64,000 bases of DNA from Siphonodentalium dalli (taxonomy: Eukaryota > Mollusca > Scaphopoda > Gadilida > Siphonodentaliidae). The position numbers and the translations under genes are program-made. The notes below the pieces were generated by a model. The model worked only from the letters and a program-made list of their open reading frames with translations, was not told where the DNA came from and did not search any database. Of this stretch, positions 44,848 to 57,017 are shown piece after piece; the stretch's first letter is position 1, and the number at the start of each line of letters is the position of its first letter. The stretch spans positions 91,936,707-92,000,706 of the forward strand of contig CP136067.1 in assembly GCA_032622095.1 (NCBI GenBank), read 5' to 3'.

Positions 44848-45101
44848 AAAGCCTTGAAATAGTGTGCCTGTCAATTGCAGAATGAGGTCCCCAGAGGGTG
44901 AATTTAGTGATGCTACCCAGCATAGCGGGCTAGCATCACCAAATTCACCCTCTGGGGACTTCATTCTGCTTACACCTCAGCAGAATGAGGTTCCCAGAGG
45001 GTGAATTTGGTGATGCTAGCCCGCTATGCGGGGTAGCATCACTAAATTCACCCTCTGGGAACCTCATTCTGCAAATGACAGACACACTATTTCAAGGCTT
45101 G
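44848..45101. mobile_element. hAT-like double-palindrome MITE, full length
   Basis: It has the AAAGCCTTG/CAAGGCTTG ends and a near-perfect target duplication GATAGAGG/GATACAGG. Both internal palindromes are complete, and the short spacer CTTACACCTCA separates them. Confidence 0.85.
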
Positions 45102-45184
45102 GATACAGGTAGTTGTTTTACAGACTTTTATTTTATTTCATATGAATCCACTTCAAAGACCTTGAGTCCCTAAATTTAACCCAA

Positions 45185-45485
45185 TACTAATTGAACTTTG
45201 GTTAGAAATGCCACCAAGTTGTTTACGGTATGGCACTCGCTAATCCTCACCTCTCAAGATTTTGGTGTTGAATGGGTCACCATGAATCACTCTCCTAAAA
45301 CAATTGCCACGGTGTTGAGTGTTTTGCTTATCACTTACTATTTACGTGCTGTATATAAACAAATGCTCGGCTCACAAAAAGTGTGTTTTGTGGATAATAT
45401 CAAATTCATACTATCATTATACTATACTGTTAGTATATTCTTGAGGAATTGTTCATAATTTGGTAACTGGTATTCCTAAATTATA
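45185..45485. repeat. Dispersed repeat, copy in plus orientation
   Basis: It matches 9780-10090 in reverse. Both keep an open stretch with NHSxKxIATVLSVLLI. This may be chance or a remnant of a coding element. Confidence 0.65.
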
Positions 45486-45749
45486 ACCTATAATGAAGGC
45501 CATCCGTGTCTTTAATTCCTTTCACTGAAACAGCACTAAATAAACAATGGAGAATAACTCTAATCGAGCAAATACAAATATATACAAGTGCACCGCTGGG
45601 CGGAGGTAACGCCCCCGACTGTACAATCAGAGGATTTTTCTTATTTTTATGCAAATGCTTATTAAATGGCACTTTGTAAAGTTATGTTATTCATGAGTAA
45701 ACAATCCAAAATCAAGTTATCATCTGGAAACCAAAAAAAGTAGCAGAAA

Positions 45750-46165
45750 ACCTGAATTTTCTAAGTCCAAAAAGGGGCGTAACTCTGGAAAAAATGGGCG
45801 GACGAAACCACGGCTATGTGGAAATCTTGTCCCCCCGGCTGGTCTATTGGCATACCAAAGATCAACTGAATTGAGTTAGCGAAACCAAAGTTATGAGTTG
45901 AAACGTTCGTACGGACAATTTTCTAAGTCCAAAAAGGGGCGTAACTCTGGAAAAAATGGGCAGACGAAACCACGGCTATGGGGAAATCTTGTCCCCCCGG
46001 CTGGTCTATTAGCATACCAAAGATTAACTGAATTGAGTTGGCGAAACCAAAGTTATGAGTTGAAACGTTCGTACGGACGGAAGGACGGACGGACGGAAGG
46101 ACGGACGGACGGAGGGCTCCACTATATACCCCCAAATCTCCATCAGAGATCGGGGGCATAATAAT
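45750..46165. repeat. 164-bp direct repeat (2 units) with a GGACGGACGG tail
   Basis: TTCTAAGTCCAAAAAGGGGC occurs at 45757 and 45921. The second unit runs into ACGGACGGAAGGACGGAC and then CACTATATACCCCCAAATCT. Confidence 0.85.
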
Positions 46166-46172
46166 AGGCTAA

Positions 46173-46640
46173 GGCGACACCAATTTTTAAATATAAAAAC
46201 ATTGCTAGATTTACATCCCCATCCCGACACTATTTACATCCCCTCCTGACCCTATTTACATCCCCTCCCGTCCCTATTTACATCCCCTCCCCACACTATT
46301 TACATCCCCTCCCGACCCTATTTACATCCCCTCCCCGACACTATTTACATACCCTCCCGACCCTATTTACATCCCCTCCCGACACTATTTACATCCCCTC
46401 CTGACCCTATTTACATCCCCTCCCGATCCTATTTACATCCCCTCCCGACCCTATTTACATCCCCTCCCGACACTATTTACATCCCCTCCTGACCCTATTT
46501 ACATCCCCTCCTGACCCTATTTACATCCCCTCCCGACCCTATTGACATCCCCTTCCAACCCTATTTACATCCCCTCCTGACACTATTTACATTCCCTCCT
46601 GACCCTATTTACATCCCCTCCCGACCCTATTTTTAGTCCC
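46173..46640. repeat. 22-bp minisatellite after a GGCGACACC end
   Basis: The sequence GGCGACACCAATTTTTAA is followed by about 19 copies of CTATTTACATCCCCTCCCGA. The sequence beyond (46640-46840) matches 58030-58200. Confidence 0.88.
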
Positions 46641-46985
46641 CTCCTCAATCTTTTTTTATTTAGATATCTTTTAAGTAAACTTTTTTCTCATACCTTAACC
46701 GTCAAACATACATTTCAGTGACCCATTAATCAGTCTGTTTTGATCAAATTGGATAATCTAAATCACATTGTATTAATATATATAATAGATGATACTGCTT
46801 CATTATCTAGAACTGTCCATGACCATTTATGTTAGGAAGAATAAGATAAAAAAATTAAACTTCGCCCTCCCGCCCCATTTTTCTGAAAAAGTTTGATGTA
46901 TAGCAATTTATTTGTATTGGCCTTATATAACCCACACTTCATAGTGATGGTCTGAATATATAAACATTTTCATTGAAATCCTATA

Positions 46986-47976
46986 CCTTACTCGTATTTA
47001 AATTTGCACAATACTATTTTTCACTCAGTTTTAAATTCGCGCACTTTGAATTCGAGCACCCAACTGCGCGAATTCAAAACTGACCAAAATATTTCCAAAA
47101 AAATCTTGTATCTTATGACAGCTTCGGTACTTTAAGTTATACATGTCTATATAGAAGATAATCTCGAATAAAATGTACAGCGAATAGAGTACAACATTTG
47201 TGTCATAATTTTGTTGTAAATAAGGGTGCTTATGATCCAAATAATCATTCAGATATACATGTATAATTCCTATCAAAATTATGGAATTGAACTTGAAAGT
47301 AGTAAAACCACAACCGTACGTATGGGCTGCAGACTTAAAAAATTAAATCAACTCACAATTACGAGTATTTTAAATAACTCACACTGTTTTATCATGGTGT
47401 CACCCCAGCACATCCCAGGAGATGTGCTTTCATGCACCTTCGGTCAGAATGTGTGTATTTCTTAGAAGCATTAACTCAACATCAAAGATCTAAACATGAT
47501 GTATCGCTTCACATGAACATGTTCATGTACATATGAATAATGACATTGAGATTGGTTGCCCGCATTTAAATATATTTTGTCTATCAGCTATCTAAAATAA
47601 CCCTCTTAGTTTCTCTATTGTTTGGTATAAACTTATGACTCGTACTATTTTTCTCACAGTTTTAAATTTAACTGTTTCCATTAGTTAAAGTTAATACACC
47701 CTAACTATTAAAGGGACTTATAATACATCCTAACTATTAAAGGGCTTATAATACACCCTAACTATTAAAGGGGCTTATAATACACCCTAACTATTAAAGG
47801 GGCTTATAATACACCCTAACTTTTAAAGGGGCTTATAATACACCCTAACTATTAAAGGGGCTTATAATACACCCTAACTAATAAAGGGGCTTATAACACA
47901 CCCTAACTATAATAAAGGGGCTTATAACACATCAGTGCGCAAAAATAGTACTGCGCGAATTTAAATACGAGTAAGG
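46986..47976. mobile_element. TA-flanked element with an internal minisatellite
   Basis: The inverted ends are CCTTACTCGTATTTAAATT and its reverse at 47958-47976, with TA on both sides. It contains a second, inner copy of the end sequence at about 47638 and a tandem array of ACCCTAACTATTAAAGGGG at 47693-47935. Confidence 0.75.
47693..47935. repeat. 29-bp minisatellite, about 8 copies
   Basis: The unit contains ACCCTAACTATTAAAGGGGC plus TTATAATAC. The copies are nearly identical, with small indels. Confidence 0.9.
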
Positions 47977-48318
47977 TAACCTATGGCTTAAAAATACTTG
48001 GGCGGATCAACAAAACAGAATTATTTCCAGATAAACAAAGAAGGATAATTCTAGAATGGTTGGGGTCTTATTGAATGCACTCCTCATGGTTAACCGCCAC
48101 ACACAGTTTCAATCAGAACTGATAACCGGTTAAACCGATGGATGAAGTACAAAAAGGGACAACAAAATTATAACATGTAGAATTGGAAAATGCAAACAAT
48201 GTCATATATGGGCCCTTTTGAAAGCTTGCCGTATGATGAACATCCATACTAAATTTACAATAAAATTCTATAACTCATGGCACAACCAGCATCATAGTAA
48301 ATTAGCAGGACAACTTAA

Positions 48319-48572
48319 CCCTTTCATGACAGGAGTTGATGCAGCATTAAAGATCCTGTGCCAGTGCATTCTCTTATATATGCGAGTCTCCCATATATAG
48401 GGAGCCTCGCATAATATAACAGATTACACTGCTTTACAAGGTCAAGTTTAAAGATGTTAGGCCAAGGTATTCTCGTATAAATGCGAGGCTCCCTACGGGA
48501 GACTTGCATATATAAGAGAATGCATTGGCACAGGGTTTTCACAAATTTCAGGATGCTCCAGTCATGGAAGGG
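48319..48572. mobile_element. TTAA hairpin element, CATGACAGGA family
   Basis: The left TTAA is at 48315-48318, and the end is CCCTTTCATGACAGGAG. The right end is CCAGTCATGGAAGGGTGAA with TTAA mutated. Two hairpin modules are inside. A further right-end fragment lies at about 48690-48725. Confidence 0.68.
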
Positions 48573-48725
48573 TGAAACAGGTATAAGGTTTTCAATGCTT
48601 GAGCTCTATTTGAATAACTTAATAAATGAACCCACTTTTGGAGCATGACTTCACCATTTTAATCGAAAACGCAATGGCATCATTATATCGCCATATTTGG
48701 AGGATGCTCCAGTCACAAAAGGGTT

Positions 48726-49182
48726 AATCAGGGGTGAATAAGTGCAATAGTTAGGCAAATAACAGGGAACAGAAAAAAACAGTGCCATAGATTGTGTTCA
48801 AAATATACAAACAGTCCCACAGATCACCGCCGTCATATTTCTATGCCAACAAGCATCAATTATGAATGACGGAATACTGGGTATATGTTCTCAAAGAAAA
48901 TGACTGTTATCTTTCAAACATCTATTCGTCAAATACAATGTAGATGTCAAAATTGATAGAAACTAACTTTTCTTCAGAACCATGCTGAGAAAGAAAATCA
49001 ATAGGTTGTCAAATGATATCAATTCATTTGAATGGAGTCGATGCACCATTATTAAAAGTGATGGGATGTTTGTTTTCAAAATATATGCTTTAACGCCCCC
49101 ATTGTATGCAAGGGGAAGAAACTACCACTGTGATAATTGATGGGCTGCCAGCATTCAACTCAAAGACTTATTCAACCTACAT
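48726..49182. other. No feature seen
   Basis: No exon, repeat or coding frame recognised. The same holds for 49387-50195. Confidence 0.45.
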
Positions 49183-49386
49183 TAATGGCCTAAATAATCG
49201 ACTCCTTAACTACAGCAGAATTATGGGTCAGGATTTAGTCAGATATATGGCTTGTTGCCATTCATCGGAAAGCTCTCAGTGAGATCTTTCTGATGAATGG
49301 CAACAAGCCATATTTCCGACTAAATCCTGAAAAATTACCCATAATTCTGCTGTGGTTAAGGAGTCGATTATTTAGAGAATTACTAT
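49183..49386. mobile_element. TA-target palindromic MITE, ends eroded
   Basis: The interior is the same (GCAGAATTATGGGT, GGCTTGTTGCCATTCATC), but the outer CAGTAATG ends are mutated (TTAATGGCC, AGAGAATTACTATA). Confidence 0.7.
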
Positions 49387-50195
49387 ATGTCTTTTGCACA
49401 AGATGAGAGAAATGCCATTGTTCTAACACCCAGTACATGTGGGCGCGCTATCGATGCAACAAATTAAATTATGCTCATATAGACGATAGCATTAATTGAA
49501 TCAATGATGTCAATCAATCAAATCATAGAGTACTATAGAAACCCGATAAGTACATGTATAACGGAAACACATAGCTAGAAAAATAGATTATCTTGAAATT
49601 ATATATAACATGGTCATATAAGAGCGAAGTATTTTATCCCAAAGGGTTAACCAGATGCGTGAATTAAACCAAAATTGTGAACAAACGCAAACATGTTTGG
49701 CAGCGAGATCTTTCACTGGCATAGATCACTACACCATAACGCATGACATTTCAGATAAGTAAGCTATACACTGATGTCGTGAAGTACTTAGACAAAATTA
49801 AAACAGAATTATAATTAAAGTACAAGTATTTTGGCAGTAATGCTATTTAGTTTGCGAATGGGAATAATGCGCAGAGCAGAATCGTGGGTGTGTTAACTTT
49901 CTTTCCAACAAATTGATCGACAAAGACAGTCGCTTATTTTGAAATCCTCCCTCCCTCCCCGTTTGTTGTTTTTTGTTTGTTTTGGGAATACACTTTCGAT
50001 TGATGTCTGTCCCCTTTTGGCCTACATCTATATGCGGTAATTGTGCCTCAAAAAATTGTCACCCACATGTTTGTATTTGTTACTACTACATATATTTTAT
50101 AGGCTTCCTGTAATTAATTATGTTTTTCTAAACAGGTAGCTATAAACGCATTCCAGTTGTTGTCTTTCACTCTAACCCTGTGGGATAAATGTATA

Positions 50196-50722
50196 CATGT
50201 ACACCCATCAGTAAGCCTGGGGGGGGGGGGGTCGTGAATTTTATGACACAAAAACTTAGGACTGGGCTTACCTTCGAGGAACCCACATGCAAAATCTCAG
50301 TTTGCATTCATAGTGCTAATCTAATGTCGTGTTTTATTTGAATCATGATGTATATTATGTTAGCTAATGAAAATAATTTGTTTGTGTTTTATTATAGAAT
50401 CAATATTTAAAATAAGACACAAAGATCACTTTATATACTGTAATGCAGCATTTTGTGAAACACAATGGGGCAGGTACAAGTATTGATGAACTTGAAATGG
50501 AAATTAGTTGGAGTTATTCTATTTTGTGCATGAATTTTTGTCATCTTCGTTCAGAGTTAACCTGACATCAATGTACACTGGGCGTTACTCGCCCTCTAAG
50601 TTCTAAAATATGAGGGTGGGCTTAATTATCAACGAGGACCACTCCATGATGTATTTGGGAGCAAAAACATAGAATGGGCTTATATCATCAAGGATGGGCT
50701 TACTGACGGGTGTATACAGTAG
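50196..50722. mobile_element. Inverted-repeat element ending in GGGTGTATACAGTA
   Basis: The left end has ACACCCATCAGTAAGCC followed by a G run; the right end is GGCTTACTGACGGGTGTATAC. It is related to 62697-63388 and to a left-end fragment at 5775-5880. No coding frame. Confidence 0.68.
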
Positions 50723-52539
50723 GTGTGACGATTATTATGACACTAGGGGGTTGCTCATCAAAAATGACAGGAAAATCGTGTTAAGAATTAGTAAATTATG
50801 TGTGTCCCTTCAAGTAAATTAAAATAATAGCTAGACACCTGAGGTAAACAGCGCCTATTGCATGACACTCTCCGTATAAAGTTACCATCTATTTTTTAAG
50901 CTAATAATAAATGCTCTCTATTGCCTTGATTGCCTTGATAATCTTTGGGAAACGCGTTATATCTCAGGTTTTCTGTTACCGATTTCCCTGAAATTCAGCG
51001 TGTCTTATTCTAAGATATGTCTCAGAACATGGTAAAAGTTTGGGTGCAATCGGACTTGAGGGTGATATATTTTTAATTGCGCCAAAATCGTGACACATAC
51101 ATACACACACAGACAAACACTTGGAATTTATATACATTAGGGACATAGCGACAGGGAGATCCCAACTTTAGTCAAAATTTTCAACAGTTGGAAATTTCAT
51201 GCCTGAAACATTGGGAGTTAATTTCATTTTAGGAAGATTTAGTTTTTGAAACATTTTCCATGGCCATCAATATTGAAATGTGATTTGATATGGAATTTGA
51301 CTCGATGAAGTTCGCTGATTCCTTTGTTGGCTCGGTTTATTTCTATTCGAAATATGAAACTATATATCTTCATGGAGCGGAGCACAATTTCTAAGATGAA
51401 GTGACATGGGCTTCAACCACGTCCAGTTCAGCGAAAAGTTTTGAAATCAGCTGCATTTAACTGCGTCACCCGAAACACCATAAAAGTGTCAGTGATATAT
51501 GTATGGTTTGAAAAGTTACGCCTAACCCGATAGCCACATGCGTTGGCCACATGCATCAGCTGGAGGTCTGTGAATCAATTCATCACTGTGGACACGACGT
51601 CGAGAAGATGAACCAGAGACAAATAAGTGCTTATTAAATATTAATGGAAGACCCCCAGACTGTTAATGATTGTCTCAAGAATGAACAAAGGCCCTTGACG
51701 GCATATACTGGAATGCACTCTCAATGGTTAATGTTCTGGGTCAAAACTATTATGTTCTAAACAGCACATTCCCGATAATTAAGTGCATGCATGTTGGAAA
51801 TTCTGTTACATCAACACAAACTTAATAGCCTGGTTTAGGAACCCATCCTACATACTTGTTTCTAAATAATATTGACAAAATTTCTATAAAAAAAAATATA
51901 ACTTTTTGCTTGTTTGGTTTTAAAGTTGGTATATCTTTTTGTAAACATAAAATATTAGATATGAACGAAGAATCTTGTCCGGAAATGCTTCTATCGATTA
52001 ATATTGATTATATATCAAATGTTTTCTGGTCTAAAAATGTGTGGTTGTTCAGCTTACGAACAATAGTGGTTACTATTAACAGAGACCATAAATTTTATTG
52101 TGTAATTTTGTCAGAAATAAACATCAGTAATCACTCACTGCTCATACGTATATAAAATATATTGGCCTACCAGTCCCAGCGGTGGTTACTCGTGGAAGGT
52201 CGGGGCAACCTGCAGGTAGGTATGTGATGGTTCACGTGTTTATCACAGTTGTACCATAATCGTAGCTAACACAGTTTCCTCCACCACATAAAACTAGCAA
52301 TGTCGCGATATAGACCGGTCCCAGCTGCCGAAGCGAGTGAATTTCTTATGGGACATATTATATGTTGGTATCTGACATTCTTACCATGCAGAATAGCCTA
52401 CATTGTGTTACTCAGCTCAATCAAATAATATAATTTTTTTTAATTTAAAATTTAAAACCATATATATATATATTAAATAAACATTTGAGCCCCATCATGT
52501 CGACTCCAAAATCCGACCAACATCTTTAAACAGCATAAT
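50723..52539. other. No gene seen
   Basis: AT-rich sequence with a short CA-rich tract near 51100. The frame at 51856-52155 is AT-biased and unsupported. Confidence 0.45.
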
Positions 52540-52800
52540 TATATGTTAACCGGGAAATGTAATATTGTTGACCATTCAGCTTCCGACGGACAGGCCCAAG
52601 TTGGGATACTACAGTTCCTGCAATCTCTTTTGCGTATGCGCCATTCCCAGGCCACGATACACAATTTTGATATCGCGCGTGCCAGATGTGCGCGACAGGG
52701 TGAAGCGTACATGCGCAGAAGAGTTTCCGACTTCATTGACTCCAAAATTCCAAACTGCTTACTTTTCACGAACATCACCCATAGTGGCAGTGGCACAAAA
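52540..52800. promoter_or_regulatory. GC-richer block with NRF1-like motifs (possible promoter)
   Basis: This short stretch has more C, G and CpG than its surroundings, with TTGCGTATGCGCCATT and GTACATGCGCAGAAG, similar to the NRF1-type GCGCATGCGC site. Both strands have open frames. It could be a promoter or an unrecognised exon. No start codon context or family match was found. Confidence 0.25.
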
Positions 52801-52959
52801 TATGAAATGATGTCGTGCCATTCTCATATATTAAACTGTTTTAAACTGTGAATAAATTATATTGTTCATATCATGTCATAGAAATTAAGTTTAATGAACC
52901 TCCTTCATAATCTGAGTTATCTCACTGGCATTATAAAATAATCGGGACATTTTTGCTCA

Positions 52960-53101
52960 TACCTCCCACTGATCGGTACTGCGAATCTACTAAAGTGTTT
53001 GAAAAAGATTCCATTCGAGATTCGATTCGATTTCGAATCATTGTCATGATTCAATTCAAGTTTCGATTCGACGTTGAAATTGCCGATTCGTCGGGCCCTA
53101 G
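52960..53101. mobile_element. Fragment of the GAATCG hAT-like family
   Basis: This stretch of GATTCGATT-type repeats ends CCGATTCGTCGGGCCCTA, like the right end of the element at 30436-31859. The other end is missing or degraded. Confidence 0.6.
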
Positions 53102-53342
53102 ATTAAAGAATCCATTTGTCCTAATCCGAACGCATATAAGCAAGATAATTCCTGCCCATGATTCTGGGCATAAAGTCTGTTATAGAAGAGTAATGTGACG
53201 GGACTCGGTTCAAAACAACATCAACCCAACCTATATTCCAACCTGCAGTGGACCGAGAAGGCTTGGTCCAGACTGGCACATCCTAAATTCAAACTATTAG
53301 AGGCCATACAACTAACTGCATAGATTATCATCATTCATCATT
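53097..53342. mobile_element. Solo right arm of the 57018-57665 family
   Basis: It matches 57455-57697 for about 240 bp (CCATTTGTCCTAATCCGAA, GACCGAGAAGGCTTGGTCC, AACTATTAGAGGCCATACAA). The other arm is absent. Confidence 0.68.
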
Positions 53343-53701
53343 ATCTTTCTCGTAAAAAGTTACCCCTAGTAGACCCCTTTGGTGCCATCTAGATGGTCCC
53401 CTGTGAATTTCTATAGAACACAGACAGACAGACAGACAGACATTCGCAAATATAGATATAGATTTAGAGGGTGTTCAGGTAATAAAAGCAGACAACAGAC
53501 AGAAAAACTGATAACTCAAGAGCTTAATATTTCATATTTATTGGTGAGAAATTTTCAGATAATACATTCAGCAAAGGTAATTTTTTTTAACTTATTATAT
53601 GAACAATTCCTAATGGAACTACTCATCAATGAGTATTTAGTATAGAAAGTGTTAAACAACTGTGTAACTGTGTTGTTGAACAATGGGCACCCATTAGTAT
53701 A

Positions 53702-53760
53702 CAGTAATGCCCTAAATAATTCTGCTGTTGTTAAGGAGTCAATTATTAAGGGCATTACTG
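53702..53760. mobile_element. TA-target MITE, internally deleted to 59 bp
   Basis: Both ends (CAGTAATGCCC, GGGCATTACTG) and TA flanks are kept, with the middle missing. Confidence 0.75.
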
Positions 53761-54414
53761 TATATGGTGTTAAAGTGATTTGAAAAAGCCCGGTAGGATC
53801 ACCAAATAGAAATTGAGAATACTTTTGCTCAAAGTAGTTATTTTTGACAATTATTAATCCAAGATGACAACACACATCGTCATTGTTATATATTAATTAA
53901 ATTAAATGACTCTCGATAATGAAATCATTTGTGTTAGTTAATCGCCAATATTTTCATTCCAAATCGAGATGTAAATATTTACAATTGAGCATTGTTCAGA
54001 CAACGTTTTCTATGGAGCCGTATGGTCGATTTATTTGAAATTTTTGGCAATATTAGTAGAATAATACATTCCCCATGTTGGTATAGTGCCAAGTGCTAAC
54101 TTCTCAATTTCAACCACCCGAACAAGTCCATAATATGTTTTTAACTAATTATTGACTTTCTTTGGGTAATTTACAGACTATCAATGGATGGTATTAATAC
54201 ATCAAAAACTGTGAGGGTGATCAATGAATGTTCCAAGGACATCAAGGCTCAAAGTAATATTGATAATTTACTCTAGTGTTTTGACGATATTCTTTCCTTA
54301 ACAATAGTTATTGGGTGCCAGTCTGTATTCTTAATAAAAGGTCAGCAGACCACAGTGTCCCCTGACAACATGGCAAGTCGATGCTGCTTTGTTAAAGAAA
54401 TTAAAAAAAAATGT
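53761..54414. other. No feature seen
   Basis: AT-rich. The same holds for 55913-56448, 57698-57934 and 58206-58379. Confidence 0.45.
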
Positions 54415-55070
54415 TGAAATTTTCTAAGTCGAAAAGGGTTAATACTCCATAAAAAAAATATTAGCTATATAGATGTTGCAAATCACCAACATGTTAGGAA
54501 CAATATCCCAAAGTTTCAAATCTCTACATTTAAAACTGTAGGAGGAGTTGATTACACCATGAAGGTACCCAATCTCATCCAAAAGGCAAAAATGTTCCAA
54601 ATTTTCTAAGTCGAAAACCCCCCAAAAATATGGAAAAAATTATATTTTTTCTTAGCTATATAGATGTTGCAAATCACCAACATGTTAGGAACAATATCCC
54701 AGAGTTTCAAATCTCTACATTTAAAACTGTAGGCGGAGTTGATTACACCATGAAGGTACCCAATCTCATCCAAAAGGCAAAAATGTTCCAAATTTTCTAA
54801 GTCGAATACCCCCCCAAAAATATGGAAAAAATTATATTTTTGATTAGCTATATAGATGTTGCAAATCACCAACATGTTAGGAACAATATCCCAGAGTTTC
54901 AAATCTCTACGTTTAAAACTGTAAGAGGAGTTGATTACACCATGAAGGTACCCGATCTCGGATGCACGGACGCACGGACACACGGACGCACGGACGGACG
55001 GACGGACGAGGGTCATTTCTATAGTCCTCCGACGGAAACGTCGGGGGACAATTATTATTCACCTAGTGTT
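54415..55070. repeat. About 185-bp tandem repeat (3 units) with an ACGGACGG tail
   Basis: The units carry TTTTCTAAGTCGAA, ACATGTTAGGAACAATATCC and GTTGATTACACCATGAAGGT. The block ends in a CACGGACGCACGG tract and CCTCCGACGGAAACGTCGGG. The frames here are artefacts. Confidence 0.85.
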
Positions 55071-55239
55071 TAACTCTTTTGATGACACCTAGCACCACAA
55101 CAAAAATGCCACGATATTGGAATAAGCTGGGAATTGATCGCAATTATGCATGTTTGGCGGCGACCGGATAATTTGCAATAATGCAAGTTTGGCATCAAAA
55201 CAGTTAAGGACAGAGAGAAAGATCTAAAAAGACTTTATT

Positions 55240-55600
55240 AAGGGTTTACCTGATTATCCTCTCTAAAAATAAGTTAAACTGCGTTTGTGAGATACTACTA
55301 CTAATGAACTGCTGAACGGGATTTTGAACTGTTGAACTGGTCAGTAAAATGATGTTCCCTCACTGTATTTAATTATGGCCCATCGATTACAATTAATTTG
55401 CATAACCCATACCTGACTATCTTCATTAAAAATTAGTTAAACTGCATTCGGAAGAATCTGCTAAACTGCAGTCAGGAATTTAAACTGTTGAAAGGGCATG
55501 GCAGGTGGTCAAATGGTGTCCCCTCCCTGTATTGGGATATAACACAAATTACATGCCATTTGCACAACCTATATATAACTATCTTCGTTATAATTGAGTT
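55240..55600. repeat. About 162-bp diverged direct repeat
   Basis: TAAGTTAAACTGCGTTTG-like and CTGAACGGGATTTTGAACTG-like strings recur at 55275, 55430 and, weakly, 55570. Confidence 0.6.
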
Positions 55601-55784
55601 ACCATGATTCATGCAACTCGCCATCTAAAACAGTTCCATGACTTTTCGAAAACTACAAGGATTTTCGGAAAATTTTCAAGAGCTTCATCTGACATAATTC
55701 CATAACTATTCAATACCTATTTAAACATATATTTATGAAAAAATTGTTCCATTTTCTCCTCTCATAATTTAAATGAATTGACTC

Positions 55785-55912
55785 GATTAGGCCGATGTAT
55801 TCTTTTACATACATGTATGCGAGGCTGTCTATGGGAGACTCACAAATGTAAGAGAATGCATTGGTATAGGGTTTTCGCAAAATTTCAGGAAGCTCCAGTC
55901 ATGGATAGGTTA
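55785..55912. mobile_element. Degraded TTAA hairpin element
   Basis: A diverged hairpin module (TACATACATGTATGCGAGG...AGAGAATGCATTGG) is followed by the family end CCAGTCATGGATAGGTTAA. The left end is not clear. Confidence 0.5.
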
Positions 55913-56448
55913 AAAAGCCTTGTCTAATATTTGTTCTCAATATTTTCTGTTAGAAATTACAGATTTGAACAAATAAAATTATATTTTTTCTGGAGTATGT
56001 TTTCCGGATTTTGATGAAAAAAGAAAATAAATAGCGTCCCCCCACTCATCTGAAAACTGAGATCTATTTACCTGAGAACAGATATTTTATGTTAATGGCC
56101 TGACGTAAAAGTAAAATAGCTCAAACTTGACTATGCTAAGTTGGAGACAATAATCACTGCTAGACGATCACATCAGCACAAACCCATTAACTTATCAAGC
56201 GCAATCAAGGCAAGTTTTATTGTCATAAAACATCGAACTTGAATGTAAAAAATGCTGCACCTAAATAACACAACGGAACAATAACTCAATTAACAGCCAA
56301 TCTGTTTTAAATATTTCCTCTCTCCATACTTATGTATTTATAGGTGATGAGAACAAAGAATGGTATTTTACTCTCAGATAGAACATTATAAAACAGTGAT
56401 CATCTTATCTTATCTTTACTATCTTTACACCCACTAATGGACAACCTC

Positions 56449-56905
56449 ATATGTGACCCGCCATATCAAATCCAGTCGGAAGTCGGGATTTTTTTACCCT
56501 GTGCCAATGCATTCTCTTATATATGCGAGGCGACCTATAGCATATATAAGAGAATGCATTGGCCTAACAATTGTTTACAATTTTAATAATTTGTTCTTGT
56601 ATTCTTTAACAATTTTATAATTTCACCCATACAGAGCCCCAGACAAACATGAGCAGATGACACTCTTCTAGGTGCTTCTATATATGTGTGGGGCTCCCTG
56701 CAGGGTAATGGATGTTTTTTTATTTTATGTCCTAAAAATTGTAAGAAACATTTATTTAAAAAACATGATAAAATATTGTTAGGCCAATGCATTCTCTTAT
56801 ATATGCGAGGCGACCTATGGTCGACTCGCATATATAAGAGAATGCATTGGCACAGGGTAAAAAAATCCCGACTTCCGACTGGATTTGATACGGCGGGTCA
56901 CATAT
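56449..56905. mobile_element. Long foldback element with two hairpin modules
   Basis: The inverted ends are ATATGTGACCCGCC and TCAAATCCAGTCGGAAGTCG, repeated in reverse at the right. The shared CATTCTCTTATATATGCGAG module occurs at 56507-56565 and 56785-56850. The ends differ entirely from the TTAA families. Confidence 0.75.
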
Positions 56906-57017
56906 TACAAAAGATAAATTATATGAGTAACAACATCAGCTACTAGTAACCCCCCAGGGGTCTATTGTCTAAATAAGCAAACTGTGTTAAACAGGAGTAC
57001 ACCATAGGAAATTCAAT

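Noticed and set aside
51856-52155. 99-codon plus-strand frame
   Set aside because: It is AT-driven composition without any motif; probably chance.
52539-52851. Frames of 80-100 codons on both strands
   Set aside because: No domain, start context or splice support. Kept only as a GC-richer block.
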